The notes beneath the pieces were generated by a model, which was not told where the DNA came from, ran no database searches, and saw only the letters and a list, made by a program, of their open reading frames with translations. A DNA stretch of 6,516 nt from Akkermansia sp. (GTDB taxonomy: Bacteria; Verrucomicrobiota; Verrucomicrobiia; Verrucomicrobiales; Akkermansiaceae): contig JAIFNK010000270.1 in the NCBI GenBank assembly GCA_020047775.1, positions 1-6,516 on the forward strand, given 5' to 3'. Position numbers and translations under genes: made by a program. Below are positions 1 to 5,828 of the stretch, one piece after another. Numbering within the stretch: the stretch's first letter is position 1; each line of letters opens with the position of its first letter.

Positions 1-740
1 GGGAAGACGTCGATGATCCGGTCAACCGTCTTGCGCGCGTTGTTGGTGTGCAGGGTGCCGAAGACGAGCAGTCCGGTTTCGGCCGCCGTCAGGGCGAGCG
101 AGATGGTTTCCAAGTCGCGCATTTCTCCGACGAGCACGATGTCCGAGTCCTCCCGCAGGGCGGCACGCAGGCCGTCCGCGAAGGAGGGGGTCTGGATGGG
201 AACCTCGCGCTGGGTGATGATGGAACTCTTGTTGCGGTGGACGAATTCGATGGGCTCTTCGACCGTGATGATGTGGCGGCTGAAGTTGATGTTGATGTAG
301 TCGAGCAGCGCGGCAAGCGTGGTGGACTTGCCGGAGCCCGTCGGGCCGGTGACGAGCACGAGACCGGAACGCATGTGGCCGAATTCCTTGACGACATTCG
401 GCACCCCGAGGCTTTCGAGAGATGCGATTTCGGTGGGAATCAAACGGAAGACCGCGCCGAGGCCATTCTGTTGTTTCAGGTAGTTACAACGGAAACGGGA
501 GTCCACGTCCATCTCGTAGGCGAAGTCGAGGTCGCCGCTTTCGAGGTATTTTCCAAAGGCCTGCGGATCGCAGATTTCCGCGAGAAGGTCGCGAAACGAT
601 TCCCCTCGTAAGACTTGCTGGTCGGGGATCGGGACGACGGCGCCGTGAACGCGGATTTTCGGCGGTTGGCCCTCGGATAGGTGGAGGTCGGAGCCTTTGG
701 TGGCGATCAGGTAGCGGAACAGTTCGTCGATCTTGGCCAT
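1..740 (-). CDS. pilT: PilT-family type IV pilus retraction ATPase, second of a tandem pair (3' end cut by window edge)
   Basis: This is a hexameric cytoplasmic motor ATPase of the PilT branch of the secretion ATPases. The family powers type IV pilus disassembly, and so twitching, by ATP hydrolysis at the inner-membrane pilus base. 246 complete codons are visible. The N-terminal domain starts with the GSDLHL motif (residues 17-22). The core has Walker A GPTGSGKST (132-140), an Asp-box region ITVEEPIEF (158-166), Walker B with VGEMRDLETI (204-213) and a His-box region TGLLVFGTLHT (222-232). The C-terminal third, including the AIRNLIRE-type motif, lies beyond the edge. The ATG at 740 fits the usual PilT start. 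It has no Shine-Dalgarno sequence; a pyrimidine-rich tract precedes it. By hand count it is about 65% identical to its upstream neighbour over 116 core residues. Two box residues differ from that neighbour: Glu for Asp at 162 and Leu for His at 224. The family is secure; retraction rather than a PilU-like accessory role is inferred. Confidence 0.93.
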   Translation of the reverse strand, partial: MAKIDELFRYLIATKGSDLHLSEGQPPKIRVHGAVVPIPDQQVLRGESFRDLLAEICDPQAFGKYLESGDLDFAYEMDVDSRFRCNYLKQQNGLGAVFRLIPTEIASLESLGVPNVVKEFGHMRSGLVLVTGPTGSGKSTTLAALLDYININFSRHIITVEEPIEFVHRNKSSIITQREVPIQTPSFADGLRAALREDSDIVLVGEMRDLETISLALTAAETGLLVFGTLHTNNARKTVDRIIDVF

Positions 741-821
741 TGGAAAGGAAAAAGGTGTGGTGTGGGACAGCGGAGGAAGATTCTCCGGAATGGGTGGGAG
801 ACAGTCGGGGATTACCAGGGG

Positions 822-1904
822 TCAGGATTCGAAAAACGCCCTCATCTGCGCCTTGTCGTCAGCCCGGAAGAGCGTGTCTTCGCGGGAAATGATGCCTTTG
901 ACATAGAGTTGTCGCAGGGACTCGTCCATGGTGATCATACCGACGTTTTTCCCGGTCTGCATGACGCCGGGAAGCATGAAGGTCTTGCCCTCGCGGATGC
1001 AGTTGGAAACGGCCGGGGTGTTGACGAGCAGTTCGAGTGCGAGCACGCGGCCCAGTCCGTCGGTGCGGGGCACCAGCTGCTGGGAGAGGATGCCGCGAAG
1101 TGATTCGGAAACCATGATGCGGATCTGGTCGCGCTGGTCGGTGGGGAATACGTCGAGTACCCGGTCCAGAGTTCGCGGGGCGTTGCCGGTGTGGAGGGTG
1201 CCGAGCACCAAGTGACCCGTTTCCGCGGCGGTCAGCGCCAGCTGGATGGTTTCCAGGTCGCGCATTTCACCGACCATGATGACATCGGGATCCTCCCGCA
1301 GTGCCCCGCGGAGCGCACGGGCGAAGGAGTCGGTGTGTTTGTGGACTTCGCGCTGGTTGACGTGGCAGCCCTTGGACTCGAAGACGTATTCGATGGGGTC
1401 TTCGAGGGTGAGAATGTGGTCTTCCCGGTCGCGGTTGATGAAATCGACCAGCGCCGCAAGGGTGGTGGATTTTCCCGAGCCGACCGAGCCGGTGACGAGG
1501 ACGAGGCCGTTCTGATAGCGGGTGAGGGGAAGGATGTGCTCGAGTGGCAATCCGATGTCCTCGATGGTCTTGATCTTGTCGTTGATGATCCGGAAGACGA
1601 GATCGAGGCCGAGGCGCTGTTTGACGACTGAGGCGCGGTAGCGCCCGTTCGGGGCTGAGTAGGCGAAATCGATGTCGCCCTTCTCCTCAAGCCGCTCCCA
1701 TTCCTTCGGACCGAGGAAGGACTTGGCGAGCCTTTCGGTGTCCTCCGGGGTCAGCGGTTGGTGGTTCTGCCAAATCGGGGTAAGCTGGCCGAAGCGCCTC
1801 CAGGCGGGTGGGTAGGCGGTGGGAAGGTGAAGATCCGAGCAGTCGTAATCGCGCCCGAGTTGGAGGTATTGATCAACGTGATCGAGAACCTGATGTGCTG
1901 ACAT
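822..1904 (-). CDS. pilT: PilT-family type IV pilus retraction ATPase, first of a tandem pair (complete)
   Basis: This is a complete 360-residue PilT/PilU-type motor, within the family's usual length of about 340-380. It should form a cytoplasmic hexamer at the pilus base. In order: an N-terminal PAS-like domain with CSDLHL (22-27) and GRYRASVVKQR (87-97); Walker A GSVGSGKST (139-147), with Ser-Val in place of the common Pro-Thr; Asp box ILTLEDPIEYVF (164-175); Walker B DVIMVGEMRDLETI (207-220); His box TGHLVLGTLHT (229-239) with both histidines; LRGILSQQLVPR (269-280); AVSNCIREGK (298-307), matching the AIRNLIRE-type motif linked to retraction; and a C-terminal helix starting ITMDESLRQL (324-333). 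All catalytic boxes are intact. The ATG at 1904 lies 9 bases after the preceding stop, which suggests cotranscription with the membrane cassette. No Shine-Dalgarno sequence is visible. The second paralogue follows after 81 bases. It could be the PilU-like member of the pair; sequence alone does not settle which. Confidence 0.94.
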   Translation of the reverse strand: MSAHQVLDHVDQYLQLGRDYDCSDLHLPTAYPPAWRRFGQLTPIWQNHQPLTPEDTERLAKSFLGPKEWERLEEKGDIDFAYSAPNGRYRASVVKQRLGLDLVFRIINDKIKTIEDIGLPLEHILPLTRYQNGLVLVTGSVGSGKSTTLAALVDFINRDREDHILTLEDPIEYVFESKGCHVNQREVHKHTDSFARALRGALREDPDVIMVGEMRDLETIQLALTAAETGHLVLGTLHTGNAPRTLDRVLDVFPTDQRDQIRIMVSESLRGILSQQLVPRTDGLGRVLALELLVNTPAVSNCIREGKTFMLPGVMQTGKNVGMITMDESLRQLYVKGIISREDTLFRADDKAQMRAFFES

Positions 1905-1913
1905 GGAATGGGT

Positions 1914-2315
1914 TTAGTGGATTTTGGGTTTGGATGAAGGGCTTGGAGGCAGTTGGCTTGCGGAAGAGCCGGTGCGCTGCGCCGAAAAGTATTGTTTCAC
2001 TTGATCGGTTAGCCAGACCTTTGCCAATGGGCGGACTGCGGTCAAGGAGAGACCGAGTAACGCGACCGGCAAACTGCGGCGCTTTTTCTCCGGCGCGGCG
2101 GGTTTTCTGCCGAAAATCAGGCTGGCGGCGAGACCGGAAACCAAGGATCCGACAAGCCATCCGGAAGGATGGCTCCTGAGGGAATCCCTCAGCCGTGAGG
2201 GAATGTCGAGGCGCTCCTTGAGGGAAACCGCGGCACTGTCCAAGCTGGCACGGGCCGCTCCGCTGAGGCGGATCAATCGTTCGATTTTCTGGGTTTGTTG
2301 AAGTTTTCGATCCAT
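1914..2315 (-). CDS. Small membrane-associated protein in the yqjK position of a yqjDEK-like cassette
   Basis: 133 residues of unassigned function. The N-terminal 50 residues are charged and predicted helical, with many Arg, Lys, Gln and Leu. A hydrophobic segment follows (WLVGSLVSGLAASLIF, 53-68), with small residues spaced like a glycine zipper. After a basic linker (KPAAPEKKRR, 71-80) comes a second, weaker apolar stretch (81-97), an amphipathic RPLAKVWLTDQVKQYF segment and a Ser/Pro-rich tail. SHPSGWLVGS next to the first apolar segment recalls the C-terminal anchor of DUF883 proteins. Its place after YqjD-like and YqjE-like genes, its size and its charged-helix, membrane-segment, basic-tail plan resemble enterobacterial YqjK, but homology is not shown. 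Its start overlaps the upstream gene by 43 bases and has the only strong ribosome binding site in the window (AAGGA, six bases before ATG). That supports both the start and translational coupling. Confidence 0.72.
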   Translation of the reverse strand: MDRKLQQTQKIERLIRLSGAARASLDSAAVSLKERLDIPSRLRDSLRSHPSGWLVGSLVSGLAASLIFGRKPAAPEKKRRSLPVALLGLSLTAVRPLAKVWLTDQVKQYFSAQRTGSSASQLPPSPSSKPKIH

Positions 2316-2719
2316 TCTCGGTCCTTTTGGAATTCAGTGCGGGTGGCAGGGAAATTCGGAGTTCCCGCAGCTTTGGCCATTTGGGCCAAAATGCCCCCCA
2401 GCAACAGGTGGAGGGCGGCGAGTCCGACCGCGACCCAGTCCCAGGGCCAGCCTGTCGCTTGCGAAATGATAGAGACTCCGCCGGCGAGCAGCAGCATCCA
2501 AGTGGCGAACGCGCAGCCACAGGCTGCGGCGATGATGACGGCGCGCCTGGCGGCACCGCGCGCGGCATCCTGCGATTCCAGTTGGATGAGCGCCACGCGG
2601 GACGCGATCAGATCCATCAGCGCCACGCGCCAATTGGCGCGTGACGCATCAGGATCCGCTGAGTCCGGCGCGGTTGCTTGTCCAGACCCTGCCTGGCCAA
2701 TGTCAGATGATGGATTCAT
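2273..2719 (-). CDS. YqjE-like membrane protein (Phage_holin_3_6 superfamily)
   Basis: 148 residues predicted to lie in the inner membrane with two transmembrane helices. The disordered N-terminus (1-28) is rich in Ser, Asp and Ala. An amphipathic helix follows (VALMDLIASRVALIQLESQD, 32-51), of the form that begins YqjE-family proteins (short helix with a LIxxRxxLxxLE pattern). The membrane segments are at about 60-84 and 93-114, with Trp-Pro-Trp between them. The C-terminus has FPATRTEFQKDREWI (123-137), closely matching the family's terminal F-x-x-T-x-x-E-x-x-K-D-x-x-W pattern. This motif, the two-helix plan and the position directly after a YqjD-like gene support the call. Despite the superfamily name there are no phage genes around it and no reason to infer lysis. 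No clear Shine-Dalgarno sequence precedes the ATG at 2719; Met35 is a possible later start, but it would remove the extension just before the conserved helix. The biochemical role is unknown. Confidence 0.8.
   Translation of the reverse strand: MNPSSDIGQAGSGQATAPDSADPDASRANWRVALMDLIASRVALIQLESQDAARGAARRAVIIAAACGCAFATWMLLLAGGVSIISQATGWPWDWVAVGLAALHLLLGGILAQMAKAAGTPNFPATRTEFQKDREWIENFNKPRKSND
2322..2328 (-). promoter_or_regulatory. Shine-Dalgarno site of the YqjK-position gene, inside the upstream gene
   Basis: On the minus strand AAAAGGA lies six bases before the ATG at 2315-2313. It is the clearest ribosome binding site in the window. It lies within the Lys-Asp codons of the KDREW motif of the YqjE-like gene, and the ATG is formed from the last base of the Glu codon and the first two of the Trp codon. 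This fixes the start of the downstream gene and implies that it is initiated inside a gene still being translated. Confidence 0.6.
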
Positions 2720-2758
2720 GAGACGACTTGGAAATCACCCGACAAAAGGCGTCGCATC

Positions 2759-3199
2759 TCAGCGGCGAACGATCAAACCAATCAGGAATCCGGCACCAAG
2801 GGCGCTCAAAACGCACTTGGTAGGATTCTGACGGATGTAATCTTCCGCAGTAATGTGCAGTTCCTTGGCCTTCACCCGGGTGTCCTGCCACTGTTCGGTG
2901 GCGGATTCCCTGAGGTGCTGTGCCTTGTCCGTGGCGGCGGCCTTGAATGCGGTGGCTTTCTCGGTGGCGGTGGCCTTGAACTGGCTGGCACGCTCGGTGG
3001 CGGTTTCACGGAATTGCTGGGCGGATTCCATGGCGCGGTCTCTCAGCGCGTTGGCTTTTTCCTCGGCCGTGTGGACGAATTCGCGGGCTTTCTCGCCGGC
3101 GGCGGCCCGGAGGTCGTTTGCTGCTTGGGCGACGGATGGCGTCTGCGTGAATCCGGCTTCCGGATCGAGACTGGTGGGGGTAGAAAATGGATTGGTCAT
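2759..3199 (-). CDS. YqjD/ElaB-like (DUF883) tail-anchored protein with 11-residue repeats
   Basis: 146 residues. The C-terminus, DYIRQNPTKCV then LSALGAGFLIGLIVRR (131-146), has the DUF883/YqjD/ElaB signature: a Tyr-Ile-Arg-x-Asn-Pro lead into a Gly-rich single membrane helix ending in Arg-Arg. In E. coli these proteins are tail-anchored in the inner membrane, and YqjD binds ribosomes in stationary phase; carrying that role over here is inference. Between the disordered N-terminus (1-22) and the anchor, residues 23-121 form nine consecutive 11-residue units of the pattern A-(T/E)-E-K-A-x-x-(F/L)-(K/R)-x-x, as in LEA group 3 and apolipoprotein-like amphipathic helices. The repeat block is much more regular than is usual in short YqjD proteins. 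The first gene of the apparent five-gene unit, it starts at an ATG with only a weak purine tract (AAGAG) upstream, behind a leader hairpin and a candidate promoter. Confidence 0.8.
   Translation of the reverse strand: MTNPFSTPTSLDPEAGFTQTPSVAQAANDLRAAAGEKAREFVHTAEEKANALRDRAMESAQQFRETATERASQFKATATEKATAFKAAATDKAQHLRESATEQWQDTRVKAKELHITAEDYIRQNPTKCVLSALGAGFLIGLIVRR
2837..3133 (-). repeat. Nine in-frame 33-bp repeat units encoding 11-residue amphipathic repeats
   Basis: Within the YqjD-like gene, residues 23-121 divide without gaps into nine units of 11. The best conserved are AMESAQQFRET (56-66), ATERASQFKAT (67-77), ATEKATAFKAA (78-88) and ATDKAQHLRES (89-99). Alanine holds position 5 in seven of the nine units, and Phe or Leu position 8 in most. 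At DNA level this shows as recurring CGGTGGCGGT-type runs on the plus strand around 2960-3010. Units at both ends are more diverged, as expected for old internal duplication. Confidence 0.75.
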
Positions 3200-3219
3200 G
3201 GCTCTTGGCTTTCTGTTTC

Positions 3220-3242
3220 CGGTGAACCTTCATGGTTCACCG
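3220..3242 (-). promoter_or_regulatory. Perfect 9-bp hairpin in the leader of the YqjD-like gene
   Basis: CGGTGAACC and GGTTCACCG form a perfect inverted repeat around a 5-base loop. The hairpin lies 20 bases before the ATG of the YqjD-like gene. No T-run follows it on the minus strand, so it is not a standard terminator for the AsmA-like gene. If the candidate promoter at 3254-3280 is used, the hairpin would sit within about the first 10-30 bases of the transcript, where it could stabilise the 5' end or control translation. A dyad operator is the alternative. Confidence 0.45.
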
Positions 3243-3248
3243 AGTCGG

Positions 3249-3287
3249 AAAAAATTAGACCGTTCCGGTGTCGAGTGCAAGCGGTCT
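3249..3287 (-). terminator. Weak terminator-like stem and T-run after the AsmA-like gene
   Basis: Starting four bases after the AsmA-like stop codon, AGACCG (minus strand, 3287-3282) pairs with CGGTCT (3262-3257), and AATTTTTT follows directly (down to 3249). The stem plus T-run layout is that of an intrinsic terminator. However, the stem is only 6 bp and the loop is 19 bases, so termination may be partial or absent. The T-run overlaps the -10 element of the candidate promoter. Confidence 0.3.
3254..3280 (-). promoter_or_regulatory. Candidate promoter for the YqjD-like/pilT unit
   Basis: On the minus strand TCTAAT (3259-3254) matches the sigma70-type -10 box in five of six positions. TTGCAC (3280-3275) is a poor -35 match at a short 15-base spacing. 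The position is reasonable: after the AsmA-like stop and about 55 bases before the YqjD-like ATG. Evidence is only the motif match and placement, and promoter sequences of this lineage are not known to me. Confidence 0.3.
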
Positions 3288-3290
3288 CTT

Positions 3291-5783
3291 TCAAAATTTG
3301 GATGGGGGTTCCTGCTGGACCGGTCGGGCTTTTGGGGGGGTGAGGAGGATTTCATTCTCCGTTTCGGGCGGTGCGGTGAACTTCATGCTCTCCCACTGGG
3401 TGGCCTTCAAAGGGCCTGTGCCGTGGAACTGGAAGAGTCCGGAGAACGGGCGCAGCGGACGTGTGAGGATCCCTAACAATCCACGGGCGTTCATCCGCAT
3501 GGTCAAGTCGAGGGTCTGTTCCTTCATGTTCACGGAGCCGTTGCCCGCGAAGTTGAGGGAGCTGGTAGAGGTCTTGAAGTCCCTGGTGCTGAGGATGCCG
3601 TCTTCGATTTCAAAGGTGCAGAACGCGTCCCTGGCCCGTTGGACTCCCGCATCCTCGTTGTTCAGCACACCGCCGACCAACGGGGTGAGCGGGCCGAACA
3701 TCGGCACGGAGAACAGCTCCGCGTTTTCCAAAGCGAGCAGGCCGGTGCCGGACAGGGTTTCGACCTTGTTGTCTCTCATCGAGAATTTGAGCCGACCGGT
3801 GACCACGCCGGCCCCTTTCATTTGGAATCCGTAGGCGGAGGTCAGGTCCGGGATGGAGAGCTTGGTCCAGTTCATCTCGCCCACGAGCTTGCCGCCGCCG
3901 AGGTAGTCGATATTGCCGGCGACCGGACCGTCGAAGGCATCGAGCTTCAGGTTGCTGATGAGCACCCGCTCCCCTTGGATCGAGACCTGTCCGCTGGGGC
4001 TTCCGAGGGTCAGGTTGGATCCCAGGAACACGTAGTCGGCGGGATGGGGCGAGTTGAAGGAAATGTCCAAGGACGTCCGCCCCTGCGGTGTCACGTCCAC
4101 CACGCCGGAAGCTTTCATTTCCGGCGGTTGGTGGAACCGGTATTGCTCCAGCGAGTCGGCCACCTTCGGCGCGAAAAAGCGGACCATCGGTGCCGCCCAC
4201 ATCGTCCCGCGCACATCCTCGACCTCCACGATCTTGTTGGGCGCGTCATAGCGGATCCTGCCGACTTTGGCAGTGCCTTCGACTGCTCCGTTGAAGGTCT
4301 TGTGGAGGGCGTATTTCGTGTAGTTGAAGACGACCGTGCCGTCGTAGAAATCCAGTTCATGGTGGTTCAGGGAGAATTTACAACCTGCGGAATTCACCGG
4401 AACCCCTTTGTAGTTCAGGTTTTTGACGTTGCCGGAGCCGGCGTAGGCCCAGGCGAATTTGTTCGTCAGGTCGAATCCGCCCTCCAGCAAAACGTCCACG
4501 GCGGCTCCTTCCCGTTCGCTGAAATCATCGAGCACCACCCCCAACGGCAGCCCTACGAAAAACGGCCGGTAAACCGGGACCGGCAGCGTGCTGTGGAGCT
4601 CCAGCCGCACCAGCGGCCATTCGATCATCGCTTTGCCTTTGGCTTTGCCGTCCGTCCGGGTCAGCTGCAAATCCCGCAGATAGATCCGCTTTTCCCGCAT
4701 TGAAAAGGCGAGTTCCACGGCATCGAACGGCATTCCGCGGAGGTTCACCGACTCGCAGCGGACGTGGCCGGTCATTTGGATCTGCGGCACATTGAAGGCG
4801 TCCAACTGGAATTCTCCTTCGGCACTCAAGCTTTGGTTGCCAATGATCCGCATGTCCCTCAACTCGGGGAGACCCAGCCAGGCGGTCAGGAGTGGCTGGA
4901 CTTCCAACGACGAAAAAACATCAAAGCGCCCCTCCTTGGCCTCGAGATTGTAGTCGATGTGACCTTGCAGGACCCCGCTTGAGTCCGTGGCCCGGAGCGA
5001 GGTGATGGTCAGAATGTCGCCGGACAGGTCCGCCGCGGCTCTCACCTCGTCGAGCCGGTGGCCGTTTTTTTCCATGTCCCGCACGTGCAGGGAAAGCTTC
5101 GCGGTGATGGAGGACCTGATGTTGACGTCGCCCTCGACGGAAATTTGGATCACCGGCGGATAGGCTTTGTCGAAGCCCCACTTTTCGAGCTCGCCGATGA
5201 CCTTGGCGAGCAGCTCGCGGCGTTTTCCGATGTTCGAGTCGTCGGGCGGGCTCTTGCCATCGTTCTGATAGCCGATGAGTCGGGCGTTGAGCGAGACTTC
5301 GATACCGGCGATTTTGCCCTTGGCGTCACGGATTTCCAGTCTCTGTTCACCGGGCATGAAGAGCGTTCCGCTTGCGTCGCTGACATTGAGTGTCCCGGAA
5401 TGAGGGTTTTTCGGATCCACCGGCAGCTCCATCCGCGCGTGGTTGAGTTGGATCTTATTGAGGTGGATGACCCCGCGGGCGAGCTTGGTCTTGTCGAAAT
5501 CCAGGATCACAGCCTCCAGCCTGGAAATTTCCCGCAGGTGCCCGGGTTCCGAATAGACCCGGACGTTGGTGGCGACGACTCCTTTGAGCGGCGCATAACT
5601 CAGGCTGCCGATTTTGATAAAAGCGCCTTGTTTGGCGACTTCCCGCTCGATGGTCGCCCGCCAAGGTTGGGGCAGGCCTGTGTGATTCGCCCACCAAAGT
5701 CCGAAAACCGCCGCAATCGTTGCCAGGATGGTCAACAGAAACGCGATGGATCGGAGGTTGCGGGTCAGATGCAGGCGGGACAT
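3291..5783 (-). CDS. Large AsmA/TamB/YhdP-like envelope protein
   Basis: 830 residues. An N-terminal signal anchor (basic MSRLHLTRNLR, then an apolar helix at about 12-32) places the rest in the periplasm. A long, mostly beta-strand region follows, with recurring short patterns such as the ISRLEAVILDFDKTKL stretch (86-101), LSGDILTITSLRAT (253-266), GERVLISNLKLDAFDGPVAG (604-623) and LVGEMNWTKLSIPDL (633-647). These typify the repeated beta-groove of AsmA-like proteins. The C-terminal part (about 677-795) fits the AsmA-like C-terminal region: LSGTGLLALENAELFSVPMF, then FEIEDGILSTRDFKTSTSSL, then a GNGSVNMKEQTLDLTMRM strand pair and HGTGPLKATQW near the end. The tail is Pro/Gln-rich. Family members are thought to move phospholipids between the inner and outer membrane; that role here is inferred from the family. 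The ATG at 5783 is directly followed by the anchor, but no clear Shine-Dalgarno sequence is visible. The gene starts 45 bases after radC. Confidence 0.75.
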   Translation of the reverse strand: MSRLHLTRNLRSIAFLLTILATIAAVFGLWWANHTGLPQPWRATIEREVAKQGAFIKIGSLSYAPLKGVVATNVRVYSEPGHLREISRLEAVILDFDKTKLARGVIHLNKIQLNHARMELPVDPKNPHSGTLNVSDASGTLFMPGEQRLEIRDAKGKIAGIEVSLNARLIGYQNDGKSPPDDSNIGKRRELLAKVIGELEKWGFDKAYPPVIQISVEGDVNIRSSITAKLSLHVRDMEKNGHRLDEVRAAADLSGDILTITSLRATDSSGVLQGHIDYNLEAKEGRFDVFSSLEVQPLLTAWLGLPELRDMRIIGNQSLSAEGEFQLDAFNVPQIQMTGHVRCESVNLRGMPFDAVELAFSMREKRIYLRDLQLTRTDGKAKGKAMIEWPLVRLELHSTLPVPVYRPFFVGLPLGVVLDDFSEREGAAVDVLLEGGFDLTNKFAWAYAGSGNVKNLNYKGVPVNSAGCKFSLNHHELDFYDGTVVFNYTKYALHKTFNGAVEGTAKVGRIRYDAPNKIVEVEDVRGTMWAAPMVRFFAPKVADSLEQYRFHQPPEMKASGVVDVTPQGRTSLDISFNSPHPADYVFLGSNLTLGSPSGQVSIQGERVLISNLKLDAFDGPVAGNIDYLGGGKLVGEMNWTKLSIPDLTSAYGFQMKGAGVVTGRLKFSMRDNKVETLSGTGLLALENAELFSVPMFGPLTPLVGGVLNNEDAGVQRARDAFCTFEIEDGILSTRDFKTSTSSLNFAGNGSVNMKEQTLDLTMRMNARGLLGILTRPLRPFSGLFQFHGTGPLKATQWESMKFTAPPETENEILLTPPKARPVQQEPPSKF

Positions 5784-5828
5784 GCGGGATCTCGATGAAG
5801 GCTAGGCGGGAGGTTTTCGAAAAGCAAC

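Noticed and set aside
771..787. Small hairpin (CGGAG, 7-base loop, CTCCG) between the two pilT genes
   Set aside because: The stem is only 5 bp and no T-run follows directly on the transcribed strand, so it is too weak to call a terminator or processing site.
48..1631. Plus-strand open frames opposite both pilT genes (48-611, 681-1103, 1191-1631)
   Set aside because: They are antisense shadows: the two copies resemble each other only because the underlying pilT genes are paralogues, and the minus-strand frames carry all ATPase motifs.
1873..2568. 231-codon minus-strand frame overlapping the YqjE-like and YqjK-position genes
   Set aside because: It is a third frame over two better-supported genes, very rich in Arg, Pro and Ser, with no domain and no ribosome binding site.
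2273..2719. Reading the holin-superfamily protein as a phage lysis gene or prophage remnant
   Set aside because: No endolysin, integrase or other phage gene is nearby. The KDREW C-terminus and the YqjD-like neighbour point to the chromosomal YqjE type.
2853..3476. Glycine-rich and Ala/Ser-rich plus-strand frames opposite the YqjD-like gene
   Set aside because: The apparent repetitive protein is the complement of the 33-bp repeats. The minus-strand frame has a DUF883 tail anchor and a regular 11-residue pattern.
3639..4703. Long open frame on the plus strand (354 codons) opposite the AsmA-like gene
   Set aside because: Its product is low in recognisable domains and rich in His, Val and Glu, as expected from the complement of a GC-rich gene. 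The minus-strand frame has a signal anchor and family motifs across the whole region.
5784..5828. TTTTCGAAAA palindrome and possible promoter between radC and the AsmA-like gene
   Set aside because: The palindrome is short and AT-rich, and the nearby TTGCTT with TAGCCT at 17 bases matches the consensus poorly. The 45-base gap is more simply read as an operon junction.
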